Shown here piece by piece: positions 1-7,049 of a stretch of DNA of 59,633 nt. Position numbers and translations under genes: made by a program. The notes beneath the pieces were generated by a model. That model searched no databases. It had not been told where the DNA came from and saw nothing but the letters and a program-made list of their open reading frames with translations. Position 1 is the stretch's first letter. Each line of letters begins with the position of its first letter. The stretch is from positions 1 to 59,633 of IMG/VR virus record IMGVR_UViG_3300030110_003038; one strand, given 5' to 3'. Source of the stretch: a virus.

Positions 1-1403
1 ACATCTTTCCCTGCATTTATAATAATCTGACTCAGTGGCACTTGTATCGCTTCAATTATTATTTGTGCCGCCACTTTGTCGTGTATTGTTTGCTCAAAAG
101 TCTTATGGCTGAGCTCGTGTGCTGCTCGGTATAGTGCCAACCCTCCGCCAGGAATAATCCCTTCTTGAAGGGCGCTGCGCACCGCGCATACCGAGTCATC
201 GACTCGGTCAAATTTTTCTTTTTGCTCCACATCACTATTAGCTCCCACGTATATACACCCTATTGCACCAGCTAGGCTGGCTACTCTCTCATTTATAAAG
301 TCTTTATCGCTTTTAATGGTCATATTTTTCTGCTGCTCCTTCAGCTCATTGATCCTGTCTAGTGTCGCATCGGTAAGGTTGGCTTCTTTAATGAGTACTG
401 TTGACTCTTTACCCACTATTATTTTATCGACATGTCCCAGGTCACCCATACTTACAAGGCTCAGGTCATCACCCGTCTTTTCGCTGTATATTTTCGCCCC
501 TACCGCGAACGCTATGTCTTGCATAAGCTCACTACTTTTGTATCCAAACTGTGGAGGAGCTATTGTACATAGGCTCAGATTATTTCTTACTACGTTGGCC
601 GCCAAGGTATTGACCACATTCTCAGAGCATGGAGCAATTACTAACAACTTCTCTCTATTTTGTATGATTGGTTTGAGCACGTTCTCTATTTGCAGGATGT
701 TATCTATACCAATATCACACACTAAGACTTTAACATCTTCAAGCACACACTCATCTTTACGGTGGTTGTTAAGGAACATAGGTGAGGAGTACCCCCTATC
801 CACCTTTATCCCGTTAGTCACCTGGGCATAGGTCTCATGATTCTGCGACTTCTCTACTGTCACTATCCCATTAGTACCCACTTTGTTATATGCATCGGCT
901 ATAATACTACCGATCTCTTTGTCGTTGTTAGCAGATATTGTCGCTACATCGAGCAGCGTATCTTTAGTAATTTTCTTAGAGTTTTTTTCTAGTATACCGA
1001 TAATTTTATCGCAGTATCTGTTTACACTTTTAATAACCTCGGTGATGTTATGGTTTTCTTTTAACAGTTTTTGTCCCACATTAACAATCGCTTCAGTAAG
1101 TACTATAGCTGTGGTTGTCCCGTCACCTGCGGAGTTAGCAGTTCTGGTTGCTGCATCCTTCATCATTTGTATGGCTAGGTTTTCTATTGGGTTGTCCAGG
1201 AATATTGACTTGGCTACAGTGACACCGTCTTTAGTAACGGTAATCCCCCCAGTGTGGTCGGGGGATTCAATGAGTACCGTCTGACCTCTTGGGCCTAGTG
1301 TACTTTTAACTGCTTTTGATATCGCAGTAATTCCTTGTATTAGTTGCTCACGACCTTTCTCATCAAAGGTTAAGTCTTTTGGTATATATCCTAGTTTACT
1401 CAT
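1..1403 (-). CDS. groEL: Phage-encoded chaperonin GroEL (Hsp60), C-terminus cut by window edge
   Basis: This is a group I chaperonin that folds client proteins inside an ATP-driven double ring in the cytoplasm. 467 codons are present and the C-terminal ~80-100 residues lie outside the window. Family signatures are clear: GPRG at residues 37-40, the nucleotide-binding GDGTTT at 93-98 (E. coli D87 = D94 here), an ATISANND stretch near 154-161, and IIPGGGLAL near 416-424 preceded by the ATPase aspartate (E. coli D398 = D403). The apical-domain helices that bind GroES and substrate keep hydrophobic residues near 236-246 and 261-272. The start ATG at 1403 has an A/T-rich leader. By hand count its base composition is clearly GC-richer (43-63% on sampled 60-base lines) than the early genes (about 30%), suggesting separate ancestry. 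A GroES-like gene is encoded far away at 45690-46256. Identity is secure; the client protein is unknown. Confidence 0.97.
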   Translation of the reverse strand, partial: MSKLGYIPKDLTFDEKGREQLIQGITAISKAVKSTLGPRGQTVLIESPDHTGGITVTKDGVTVAKSIFLDNPIENLAIQMMKDAATRTANSAGDGTTTAIVLTEAIVNVGQKLLKENHNITEVIKSVNRYCDKIIGILEKNSKKITKDTLLDVATISANNDKEIGSIIADAYNKVGTNGIVTVEKSQNHETYAQVTNGIKVDRGYSSPMFLNNHRKDECVLEDVKVLVCDIGIDNILQIENVLKPIIQNREKLLVIAPCSENVVNTLAANVVRNNLSLCTIAPPQFGYKSSELMQDIAFAVGAKIYSEKTGDDLSLVSMGDLGHVDKIIVGKESTVLIKEANLTDATLDRINELKEQQKNMTIKSDKDFINERVASLAGAIGCIYVGANSDVEQKEKFDRVDDSVCAVRSALQEGIIPGGGLALYRAAHELSHKTFEQTIHDKVAAQIIIEAIQVPLSQIIINAGKD

Positions 1404-1430
1404 TGAATTAGATTTAATTAAATTACAAAA

Positions 1431-1460
1431 CAAAGATAGTATAAATTGTCAAAAAGCAAA
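1431..1460 (-). promoter_or_regulatory. Bacteroidetes-type promoter of groEL
   Basis: Read on the minus strand, TATCTTTG (1431-1438) matches the Bacteroidetes -7 element TAnnTTTG exactly. TTTG (1457-1460) lies 18 bp upstream as the -33 element. The -7 element ends 27 bases before the groEL ATG. This is the only site in the window where I see both elements well placed. Confidence 0.75.
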
Positions 1461-1650
1461 ATGTCGAATGACAAACTTATTGCTCACCTTACTCTCTATA
1501 TATATTTTACCTTACTCTTCTTTTTTTTTATTTTTATAATAGTAATATTTTCGACATTATCGACATTAATAATAATTATAATAATAAAAGTACTGAGAAT
1601 CAGTTAGTTACGTTATGTCGATTTTAAAATTGTGTTGACACAGTTGTGTC
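1446..1650. promoter_or_regulatory. Cluster of TYGACAT-type operator-like repeats upstream of groEL
   Basis: The 328-base gap between groEL and the next gene holds repeated short motifs. TGTCGAATGACA lies at 1462-1473. TCGACAT occurs at 1551-1557 and 1560-1566 (a 9-bp direct period). ATGTCGA lies at 1615-1621. A perfect inverted repeat GACACA-GT-TGTGTC lies at 1637-1650. The first overlaps the groEL promoter's upstream edge. Near-identical motifs occur before the primase gene (9647-9864), so a shared phage regulator is likely (inference). The rest of the gap is low-complexity A/T. Confidence 0.5.
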
Positions 1651-1667
1651 GGTTATTGTACACTAAC

Positions 1668-1699
1668 ACAAAAAAAAGAGATTCATTTCTAAACCTCTT
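1668..1699 (-). terminator. Rho-independent terminator after the 64-residue gene
   Basis: On the minus strand AAGAGGTTT pairs with GAATCTCTT (two G-U pairs) across a six-base loop and is followed by a run of T. It lies 33 bases past the stop of the gene at 1732-1926 and before the groEL promoter, separating the two units. Confidence 0.7.
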
Positions 1700-1731
1700 A
1701 ATTTTAAACAAAAAGAAAACAGAAAAATATT

Positions 1732-1926
1732 TTAATAATTTAGTTCGTTAAACTTCTTTTTATCTTCAGCTAACTGTATAGCTTCTGCCATTAAATTAAT
1801 CTTACGATCATTGTCAACAGCTCGTTTCATAGCAGCTGCTTTTGCTATTCCACTCATGCCATCAGGTCTGTCATTTATAAGTCTTCCGTCCTTGACGTAC
1901 AACCCATCAACGTAATCTTTTGCCAT
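1732..1926 (-). CDS. Small hypothetical protein, 64 residues
   Basis: I do not recognise the family. The protein is charged and soluble, with a glycine-containing N-terminus (residues 1-25) followed by a predicted helical, lysine/alanine-rich remainder and no membrane segment. It is supported as a real gene by an exact TATCTTTG promoter element 20 bases upstream of the ATG (1947-1954) and by a good terminator 33 bases downstream. It therefore forms a one-gene transcription unit at the edge of the divergent region, a place where phages often keep regulators or host-takeover genes, but no DNA-binding motif is visible. Confidence 0.7.
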   Translation of the reverse strand: MAKDYVDGLYVKDGRLINDRPDGMSGIAKAAAMKRAVDNDRKINLMAEAIQLAEDKKKFNELNY

Positions 1927-1946
1927 AGTTATAAAATTTTATGCTA

Positions 1947-1954
1947 CAAAGATA
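1947..1954 (-). promoter_or_regulatory. -7 promoter element TATCTTTG
   Basis: This is an exact TAnnTTTG match on the minus strand, 20 bases before the ATG at 1926. A convincing -33 TTG is not seen at the expected spacing. Confidence 0.55.
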
Positions 1955-2006
1955 CGGAAAATATTTTGGAGTATTCAGATATATAGAGGTTGAGGGTTAT
2001 TATTGC

Positions 2007-2015
2007 TTATACACA
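2007..2015 (+). promoter_or_regulatory. DnaA box (TTATACACA)
   Basis: It is an exact match to TTATNCACA and the only copy I found in noncoding sequence. It is notable because this phage encodes a DnaA domain IV-like protein at 7104-7409. Confidence 0.45.
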
Positions 2016-2478
2016 CACCCCCCTTGATCAAGAAAGTGATTTTTTTTTGACTCATTAAAATGTTTTGAAAAATCCCATATAGATTTTTTCAGAATTCTAA
2101 ATTCAGTTCCCTATAGTAGTGGTTAGGTGGTACATCCTTCACACTATATTCCTTTGTTGATTAGTTATTGTAATGACTTCTAAGAAACTATCTCATACCT
2201 TCCCTTCTTAAATGGTAAACACAAAGAGAACAGACTAAGAGCCTTCCCTTAACCCCTCACCGAGTCAAAATATAACTAAACAAAACACACACAGAATCTC
2301 CATTTCATTTCATGATTGAATATGATTTGTGATTTAAATATTAAATAATAATCATTTGCAACAAGTATTAAAGAAAGTTTCTCCTCATATACATAAAGTA
2401 TTTGATAAATAATAATCAAATAATAATAGTTTATTCGACAAAGTTTATTATATTGCATAAGAATTAAAATTTAAAACT

Positions 2479-2577
2479 ATGTATGAATTAATCGAAACAT
2501 TTAAAATTGAGGTAATTGAATGCCCTCAAGAAATTAGTGAGTCATTCAAAGAATTAACTATAAATATACAACTATGA
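2479..2577 (+). CDS. Very small early protein, 32 residues
   Basis: This 32-residue acidic reading frame starts with ATG in the genome's usual context (AAAACTATG). Its stop overlaps the next start in an ATGA arrangement at 2574-2577, which is typical of translationally coupled early phage genes. No family is recognised. It would be the first gene of the rightward block. Small size limits confidence, but the start context and coupling support it. Confidence 0.5.
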   Translation: MYELIETFKIEVIECPQEISESFKELTINIQL

Positions 2578-2768
2578 GTAAAGGAATAGATATGTTTAAA
2601 ATCTTAGCTAATGTTAAGAAAGAGCAAGGTGCTAATGACTTATATTATGAGTTAGAAGACACATTAGTTGGGTGGGGAAACTCCACTCAAGCTTACAACA
2701 ATTTTGTTGAAATATTGGCTAATTGGGATATGGATATCCAAGACTATACAAAAGGTGCAACACTATGA
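2574..2768 (+). CDS. Small early hypothetical protein, 64 residues
   Basis: Unrecognised acidic soluble protein without membrane segments. It starts within the ATGA overlap with the preceding mini-gene and ends in another ATGA overlap with the following gene at 2765-2768, so three genes are translationally coupled. Position at the head of the rightward block suggests an early host-interaction role, but nothing in the sequence identifies one. Confidence 0.65.
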   Translation: MSKGIDMFKILANVKKEQGANDLYYELEDTLVGWGNSTQAYNNFVEILANWDMDIQDYTKGATL

Positions 2769-3124
2769 TAGATTATAAAAAAGAAGTGTTAAAAATGAAG
2801 AACATCATCCTCGATTTTGATGGGGATGATGGTACTTGGGATTTGTGCTTTGAGAAAAGAATCACAAATGACTCTGATAAAAGTTTCTCAAATGGTAAAT
2901 CTTATATGCCTATGTATACATACATAAAGTATACCGAAGGAGATTACATTATTGATGATGAAACTGAAATCTATGTGTATGAAGAGATGTTTCAACATAC
3001 AATTATTGATGCTCTTTATGACTCTACAAATAAGAAAATCTTCTTTGATGGTATGAAGAAAAATCAAGTAGATGAATTTGTAGATTGGAGAGATATTTAT
3101 AAACATCATTTGTTATCACAATGA
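2765..3124 (+). CDS. Early hypothetical protein, 119 residues
   Basis: I take the ATG at 2765, which overlaps the previous stop (ATGA). A longer frame opens at 2723 but would overlap the upstream gene more deeply. The protein is acidic and rich in aromatic residues. It contains DFDGD near residues 17-21, which by chance resembles the metal-binding DxDGD loop of RNA polymerases, but nothing else of that fold is present in so short a protein. Its stop again overlaps the next start (3121-3124). Function unknown. Confidence 0.65.
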   Translation: MIDYKKEVLKMKNIILDFDGDDGTWDLCFEKRITNDSDKSFSNGKSYMPMYTYIKYTEGDYIIDDETEIYVYEEMFQHTIIDALYDSTNKKIFFDGMKKNQVDEFVDWRDIYKHHLLSQ

Positions 3125-3282
3125 ATAAGATAGAAGTAAAATTTACCAAAAGACAATTAGAACTCATTCAATATGCTTGTGAATTGTCCCAAGATGGGAG
3201 AAGAGTAAAGGATGCAGAAGGAATGAAGGCAATTGTAATAAAACTCTATAAGTTAGGAATAATAAATAGAGGAATAGATTAA
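3121..3282 (+). CDS. Small early protein, 53 residues
   Basis: This 53-residue frame starts in an ATGA overlap with the preceding gene and ends before a strong hairpin at 3306-3324. The sequence is basic and helical, with a stretch resembling sequences that count residues of a recognition helix (QLELIQYACELS), but no named domain is recognised. The coupling to its neighbour and normal composition argue it is real. Confidence 0.55.
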   Translation: MNKIEVKFTKRQLELIQYACELSQDGRRVKDAEGMKAIVIKLYKLGIINRGID

Positions 3283-3305
3283 CTGAAGAGGATTCAATAT
3301 CCGAA

Positions 3306-3324
3306 ACACCTCTTTATGAGGTGT
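3306..3324 (+). terminator. Intergenic hairpin in the early block (possible terminator or processing site)
   Basis: ACACCTC pairs perfectly with GAGGTGT across a five-base TTTAT loop. It is followed by CTTAAT rather than a clean T-run, so attenuation, RNA processing or mRNA protection are alternatives. A possible start at 3316 lies inside the hairpin and is therefore disfavoured. Confidence 0.45.
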
Positions 3325-3345
3325 CTTAATCAAAATGAATTAACT

Positions 3346-3900
3346 ATGACTATTAAACAAAAAGTTTTTATATCTCTTAAGAAGAAGTATAAAACATCCT
3401 CTTTTAAATTAGAGGATATTAGAAGAGAAATTTGGGTTGCTCAAGGAAAGAATCCAAAGGAGTTTTATAATAAGCAAGGTTACTACATGGTAGCCATTAA
3501 TGATTGGGTAGGTGATAGACTTTTAAGCAGAAGACAAAAGAACATTTATAAACTATCTTTTGTTGGTTGCCTATATGCTAATAATCCAATCAAAACAAAT
3601 AGGATATTAAGAGCATTGGCAGACAGAAACAAAGCAAGGAGAAAAGCCATCAATAATCATGAGGACAATTTCAAACACTTAGTAGGAAGAAAGATTGTAA
3701 ATGTAAGGAGACTTACTCCTTATGAGTGTGTAAATTTTGGATGGAATAAATCACCTCTTGTATTAGAATTAGATGATAGAACTTGCTTAATTCCTCAGAC
3801 AGATGATGAAGGAAATGAAGGTGGGGCAATGTATCACTATGACTATGATTATAAACAAAGGAAAGGATACATCAAAGAAGAGGTAATATATACTATATAA
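3346..3900 (+). CDS. Conserved-type phage early protein, 184 residues
   Basis: The ATG at 3346 has the typical AACTATG context and avoids the upstream hairpin; an in-frame ATG at 3316 lies inside that hairpin. The N-terminal half (1-105) is basic and helical (KKKYKTSSFKLED, many Arg/Lys). The C-terminal half resembles a short beta domain I have seen in phage hypothetical proteins, with a VGRKIVNVRRLTPYE stretch near residues 114-128 and an LELDDRTCLIPQ-D-EGNEGGAM stretch near 143-162. The biochemical role of that domain is not known to me. The basic N-terminus would suit nucleic-acid binding (inference). Confidence 0.7.
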   Translation: MTIKQKVFISLKKKYKTSSFKLEDIRREIWVAQGKNPKEFYNKQGYYMVAINDWVGDRLLSRRQKNIYKLSFVGCLYANNPIKTNRILRALADRNKARRKAINNHEDNFKHLVGRKIVNVRRLTPYECVNFGWNKSPLVLELDDRTCLIPQTDDEGNEGGAMYHYDYDYKQRKGYIKEEVIYTI

Positions 3901-3916
3901 CTAAAAATAAATAACT

Positions 3917-4045
3917 ATGGAAGAAACAATAAATATAAATATCTGCTACACTATTTGTAGTGAAAGTGGAGATAAAATAATTGACACAGAAATGATGTTA
4001 GAAGATTATTTTGATAAAGTAAATACATTAATTAACCAAAACTAA
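3917..4045 (+). CDS. Very small early protein, 42 residues
   Basis: A 42-residue acidic frame preceded by AAATAACTATG and followed six bases later by the next start in the same context. It has two cysteines (residues 10 and 14) spaced C-x3-C. No family is recognised. The repeated start context and spacing to both neighbours support it as a gene. Confidence 0.55.
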   Translation: MEETININICYTICSESGDKIIDTEMMLEDYFDKVNTLINQN

Positions 4046-4051
4046 ATAACT

Positions 4052-4561
4052 ATGGGACAATATTTTAAAGTAATAAATAAAACAAAAAAAGAAGTTTTAA
4101 ACCCACATACCTTTGGCAATGGGCTAAAGTTATGGGAATTTGTGTCAGATGGTAATGGAGTTTTACAAGGACTCGGATTGTTATTGGCAGAAGGGCATGT
4201 AGAGTATAAGGATTTAATCCCTAAACCATCTACCATTATCGGTAGGTGGCATGGAGATAAAATAACTATTTTAGGTGACTATGCTCAAGACAAAGAAGGT
4301 AATAACATTTGGGATACTATGTTGGATTCTGAAGGAGAATTAAAGAAGTCATGGAAAGATATTTCTGTGGAGACTTATAAAACACTTCTTAAAGACACTT
4401 GGGTTGGTAATAGGAAAGCCGAACAGATAAAAAAGCATGGAACAAAGTTTATGATGAGTGATGAGAAAAAACTAATGTTAGAGTTATTTCCTAAAGAATG
4501 TACAGAAGGAGACTTGAGACAAAAGTATGACTTTGTAGAGAAAGAACAATCTGAAGAGTAA
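4052..4561 (+). CDS. Conserved hypothetical protein of the MGQYFKVIN type, 169 residues
   Basis: The N-terminus MGQYFKVINKTKKE followed by FGNGLKLWEF (about residues 22-31), a glycine/leucine-rich stretch, and GRWHGDKITILGDYA (about 65-79) matches a family of hypothetical proteins I recognise from phages and some bacteria. Their function is not known to me. Start context is AAATAACTATG. A hairpin at 4581-4600 follows the stop. It is soluble with no signal peptide. Confidence 0.8.
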   Translation: MGQYFKVINKTKKEVLNPHTFGNGLKLWEFVSDGNGVLQGLGLLLAEGHVEYKDLIPKPSTIIGRWHGDKITILGDYAQDKEGNNIWDTMLDSEGELKKSWKDISVETYKTLLKDTWVGNRKAEQIKKHGTKFMMSDEKKLMLELFPKECTEGDLRQKYDFVEKEQSEE

Positions 4562-4580
4562 AGGTTTAAACACCTACGAA

Positions 4581-4600
4581 ACTCCCATGTATTTGGGAGT
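4581..4600 (+). terminator. Intergenic hairpin in the early block
   Basis: ACTCCCA pairs perfectly with TGGGAGT (loop TGTATT). It sits between genes and is flanked by GTTTAAAC and TGTTTAAC. The downstream CATTG is a poor T-run, so termination would be partial at best. Confidence 0.4.
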
Positions 4601-4625
4601 CATTGTTTAACTTAAATTAAATCAA

Positions 4626-4901
4626 ATGAATAAATTAATTAAAGAGATACAATTTCATCTTAAGGAACTCGACAAGGGTAACATAGATAAGGATGATTTT
4701 GTAAATGCTATTACTGAAATTTGTAGTGAAGAATCACCTCAAGCTGTGGAAGATCCTACTTGGGAATTTGACAATTCATCTCCAATTATCCACTTGGATG
4801 AGGATGGAAATGAACTCAAAGATTCTCCACTTAGTAATCCACTTGACAACCATTTTAAAACAATGGCAAGTATGGTCAGAAACTTAACTAAAAATAAATA
4901 A
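4626..4901 (+). CDS. Acidic early hypothetical protein, 91 residues
   Basis: Unrecognised, strongly acidic soluble protein (many Asp/Glu between residues 30 and 75) with a short helical N-terminus. The ATG is preceded by the A/T-rich leader CTTAAATTAAATCAA and the gene lies just after a hairpin, so it may begin a separately controlled segment. Acidic small early proteins are often inhibitors or DNA mimics in phages, but that is only a possibility here. Confidence 0.65.
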   Translation: MNKLIKEIQFHLKELDKGNIDKDDFVNAITEICSEESPQAVEDPTWEFDNSSPIIHLDEDGNELKDSPLSNPLDNHFKTMASMVRNLTKNK

Positions 4902-4903
4902 CT

Positions 4904-5107
4904 ATGGAATTTAAAAAAGCAATTGTATTTACCGATACCAAAAAACTTACATTTTTTAATAAAAATAATTTTGATACTTATTGTTCTAAACACCAAGTAA
5001 ATGCCGATGATGTATTAATTAATGATATAGCTTTCTATGGATGGGATGAAATAGAAGTATTTTTTAAAGCAAAATCTGAAAATGAATTTTGGGATTATAT
5101 AACATAA
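4904..5107 (+). CDS. Small early hypothetical protein, 67 residues
   Basis: It starts two bases after the preceding stop with the standard AATAACTATG context and ends ten bases before the methyltransferase-like gene. The protein is aromatic-rich and mildly acidic at its C-terminus (DEIEVFFKAKSENEFWDYIT). No motif is recognised. Confidence 0.65.
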   Translation: MEFKKAIVFTDTKKLTFFNKNNFDTYCSKHQVNADDVLINDIAFYGWDEIEVFFKAKSENEFWDYIT

Positions 5108-5117
5108 AGAAATAATT

Positions 5118-5759
5118 ATGAATGTATTAGAATTATTTAGTGGTAGCCGAAGTATCGGCAAAGAAGCAGAGAAGAGAGGGCATAAAGTCTTCTCTTCAGA
5201 CTTCGTTGATTTTCCAAACACAGACTATGTGTGTGACATCATGAAGTTTGATGTAAACAAGATTCCATTTAAAGTGGATATGTTGTGGGCATCACCACCT
5301 TGTGAGTCATTTTCTGTAGCATCCATAGGACATCATTGGGAGAAAGGTAAAGAGTTTATGCCTAAGACTAACAATGCAGTTAAAGGTATAAACATCTTAA
5401 TGAGAACAATGAAGATAATAGATATAATGTTACATAGAAATCCAAACATGATTTGGTACATAGAGAATCCAAGAGGTAAGATGAGAAAGTCTCCTCATTG
5501 GAATGAAATCCACCATGTTAGGCACACTTTAACCTATTGTCAATATGGTGATGATAGAATGAAGCCAACTGACATTTGGACAAACAATTTTAAGTGGACT
5601 CCCAAACCTATGTGCAAGAATGGTGATCCATGTCATGTGTCGGCACCAAGAGGAAGTCAAACTGGAACACAAGGTCGTGGAAGCTACTTTGATAGAAGTA
5701 AGATTCCTTCTGAATTGTGTAAAGAAATAGTAAGTATAACAAGTAAATTAAATAAATAA
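5118..5759 (+). CDS. Short DNA cytosine methyltransferase-like protein (Dcm fold, reduced)
   Basis: It probably transfers a methyl group from S-adenosylmethionine to cytosine in DNA, or modifies cytosine in a related way. Visible motifs are the SAM-binding LELFSGSRSIG (residues 4-14), the catalytic SPPCESFS (59-66, Cys62) and YIENPRGK (114-121), where the usual ENV is ENP. A QYGDDRMKPTDIWTN stretch (142-156) is in the place of the later core motifs. At 213 residues it is about half the size of a typical C5 methyltransferase. It has no obvious separate target-recognition domain or canonical motif IX/X. Such short forms are common in phages. A full-length enzyme is encoded at 12351-13565, so this one is not simply a broken copy. 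Confidence 0.8.
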   Translation: MNVLELFSGSRSIGKEAEKRGHKVFSSDFVDFPNTDYVCDIMKFDVNKIPFKVDMLWASPPCESFSVASIGHHWEKGKEFMPKTNNAVKGINILMRTMKIIDIMLHRNPNMIWYIENPRGKMRKSPHWNEIHHVRHTLTYCQYGDDRMKPTDIWTNNFKWTPKPMCKNGDPCHVSAPRGSQTGTQGRGSYFDRSKIPSELCKEIVSITSKLNK

Positions 5760-5762
5760 ATT

Positions 5763-5957
5763 ATGGCAAATAGTAGTTATTGCAGATATGAAAATACTGC
5801 ACGAGATTTAAAAGATTGTGTAGAAGCAATTGATACTGATGGAATATCAGAAACTGCAAGTGATAGAGAAATTGAAGGGTTGAGAGATTTACTCATTCTT
5901 GCAAAAGAAGTGGTAGATAGAGAGGATGAAATTCTGGACTTGCTCGGTGATAGTTAA
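5763..5957 (+). CDS. Conserved small phage protein of the NSSYCRYENT type, 64 residues
   Basis: The N-terminal NSSYCRYENTARDLKDCVEA is characteristic of a small protein seen in many phage early regions; its role is unknown to me. Two cysteines (about residues 7 and 18) are retained. The rest is an acidic amphipathic helix. It follows the methyltransferase-like gene by three bases and is surely co-transcribed. Confidence 0.75.
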   Translation: MANSSYCRYENTARDLKDCVEAIDTDGISETASDREIEGLRDLLILAKEVVDREDEILDLLGDS

Positions 5958-5987
5958 AAAAAATGTATAACTTAAATTAAATAAATT

Positions 5988-6227
5988 ATGAATAGAGAAG
6001 AAATATATAATCAAGTAATTCAAGAGTATTCTGAATTAATAGATAATGGAGAAACTTGGACCACACCAACTGGTGATAATATTCAAGATATAATAGGAAA
6101 CTTAGTTGACTTAGTTATGAAATATGGTCAAGAAGTGTATGATGTTGTTGACCTTGATGATTATACTTTAGAACAATTAATGGACTATGAATACTTAGAA
6201 AGTAAAATAAAAATTTTAATAAATTAA
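5988..6227 (+). CDS. Acidic early hypothetical protein, 79 residues
   Basis: Unrecognised acidic helical protein. The ATG has the usual AAATAAATTATG leader. It lies between two other small early genes with short spacers (30 and 11 bases). No membrane segment or motif is seen. Confidence 0.65.
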   Translation: MNREEIYNQVIQEYSELIDNGETWTTPTGDNIQDIIGNLVDLVMKYGQEVYDVVDLDDYTLEQLMDYEYLESKIKILIN

Positions 6228-6238
6228 ATAAAAAAACT

Positions 6239-6547
6239 ATGGATTTAGAAAATAAACATACTGAAATTGAACATCTCAGAAAGCTATTGCAAGAAGAGAT
6301 GAAAGCAAAGGATGAAGCAATTAAAGAGTTGAATAATTATAAAAACTCTTATTTAACAATTGATAAAAAGTATTATCCAAAGGATGTAAAGTTTTATCAG
6401 AAAGCACAACTTTTCGAAATAAGAAAAGGTGATGACTTGCAAGATGATGACATATGGGATTCATATTGTGAAGACTTAGGGATAGATGAAGGACAAGAAT
6501 CCTTCTGTGTTTGTGTGATTGGGATAATGCATCAGTATGACTCCTAA
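6239..6547 (+). CDS. Early hypothetical protein with N-terminal coiled coil, 102 residues
   Basis: Residues 3-40 form a charged coiled-coil-like helix (HLRKLLQEEMKAKDEAIK). The C-terminal part is acidic with two nearby cysteines (CVCV, near residues 92-94). Its stop overlaps the next start by 11 bases (6537-6547). Oligomerisation via the helix is likely (inference); function unknown. Confidence 0.65.
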   Translation: MDLENKHTEIEHLRKLLQEEMKAKDEAIKELNNYKNSYLTIDKKYYPKDVKFYQKAQLFEIRKGDDLQDDDIWDSYCEDLGIDEGQESFCVCVIGIMHQYDS

Positions 6548-6701
6548 AGGAATTATGTTAGAATTATTATACCTTGTGTCTAAAATAATGAAGGCAAGGT
6601 GTGAACAAACATATGATGAAGGTGAAGCAGACAAATGGAGCAAAAACCATGATGCTATCATTAAGATTATAAACCAAATAGAAAATGGTGGTATTAAATA
6701 A
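6537..6701 (+). CDS. Small early protein, 54 residues
   Basis: A helical 54-residue frame starting within the end of the preceding gene and ending 24 bases before the next. The composition is normal for the block and the sequence is not low-complexity. No family recognised. Confidence 0.55.
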   Translation: MTPKGIMLELLYLVSKIMKARCEQTYDEGEADKWSKNHDAIIKIINQIENGGIK

Positions 6702-6725
6702 TTATATAACTTTAAAACAAAAACA

Positions 6726-6914
6726 ATGAGAAAAACTACATTAGATCAACTTGCAGAATGCAAATGGGAATTAGAAGAAGTAAAAACTGAAGCACAAGAG
6801 TATAAATTGTATAAAAAAATAATTACAAAATTATTTCCAAGACAACATGAAAGAATAGTTGATGAAATAAAAAAAAAGATAAAAGAAAGAAATAAAAAAT
6901 TAGGTATTAAGTAA
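6726..6914 (+). CDS. Basic helical early protein, 62 residues
   Basis: The frame encodes an almost entirely alpha-helical, lysine-rich protein. The first half is acidic (ECKWELEEVKTEAQEY) and the second strongly basic, which would suit a small nucleic-acid- or protein-binding factor (inference). No named domain. Confidence 0.6.
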   Translation: MRKTTLDQLAECKWELEEVKTEAQEYKLYKKIITKLFPRQHERIVDEIKKKIKERNKKLGIK

Positions 6915-6950
6915 ATAAAGAACTACTTTTGGTGAAATATACAACAATTA

Positions 6951-7019
6951 ATGAACAAGTATTATTCGCCAGATCCAGAAGAAGAAGAAGAAGAAGATGA
7001 TGTATTCTTGTTTATATAA
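6951..7019 (+). CDS. Possible mini-gene with a poly-Glu run, 22 residues
   Basis: ATG at 6951 opens a 22-codon frame with six glutamates in a row followed by two aspartates and a hydrophobic tail (VFLFI). It fills an otherwise empty stretch between genes, but the repeat of GAA codons could equally be non-coding purine sequence. Weakly supported. Confidence 0.3.
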   Translation: MNKYYSPDPEEEEEEDDVFLFI

Positions 7020-7049
7020 AGAAACTAGTTAGTTAATTCAATGTTAATT

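Larger units (their letters stand above)
1927..2478. other. Divergent noncoding region with DnaA box; candidate origin or early control region
   Basis: This 552-base gap separates leftward from rightward transcription. It holds a perfect DnaA-box consensus TTATACACA at 2007-2015, a ten-base palindrome CTTGATCAAG at 2023-2032, a T-tract just after it, and a very A/T-rich stretch (about 2270-2470) that could melt easily. No TAnnTTTG element is seen on the plus strand. A minus-strand reading frame at 2276-2458 encodes low-complexity Tyr/Ile-rich sequence and I do not accept it as a gene. The origin role is inference. Confidence 0.4.

Noticed and set aside
316-1284. Two long plus-strand reading frames (316-831 and 883-1284)
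   Set aside because: They lie antisense to groEL, whose minus-strand frame shows all chaperonin motifs; they are shadows.
2276-2458. Minus-strand 60-residue frame
   Set aside because: Low-complexity Tyr/Ile/Phe-rich product in a very A/T-rich noncoding gap, no promoter or start context; probably chance.
2765-3124. DFDGD motif suggesting an RNA polymerase catalytic loop
   Set aside because: The protein has only 119 residues and no other polymerase features; DxDGD-like strings arise by chance in acidic proteins.
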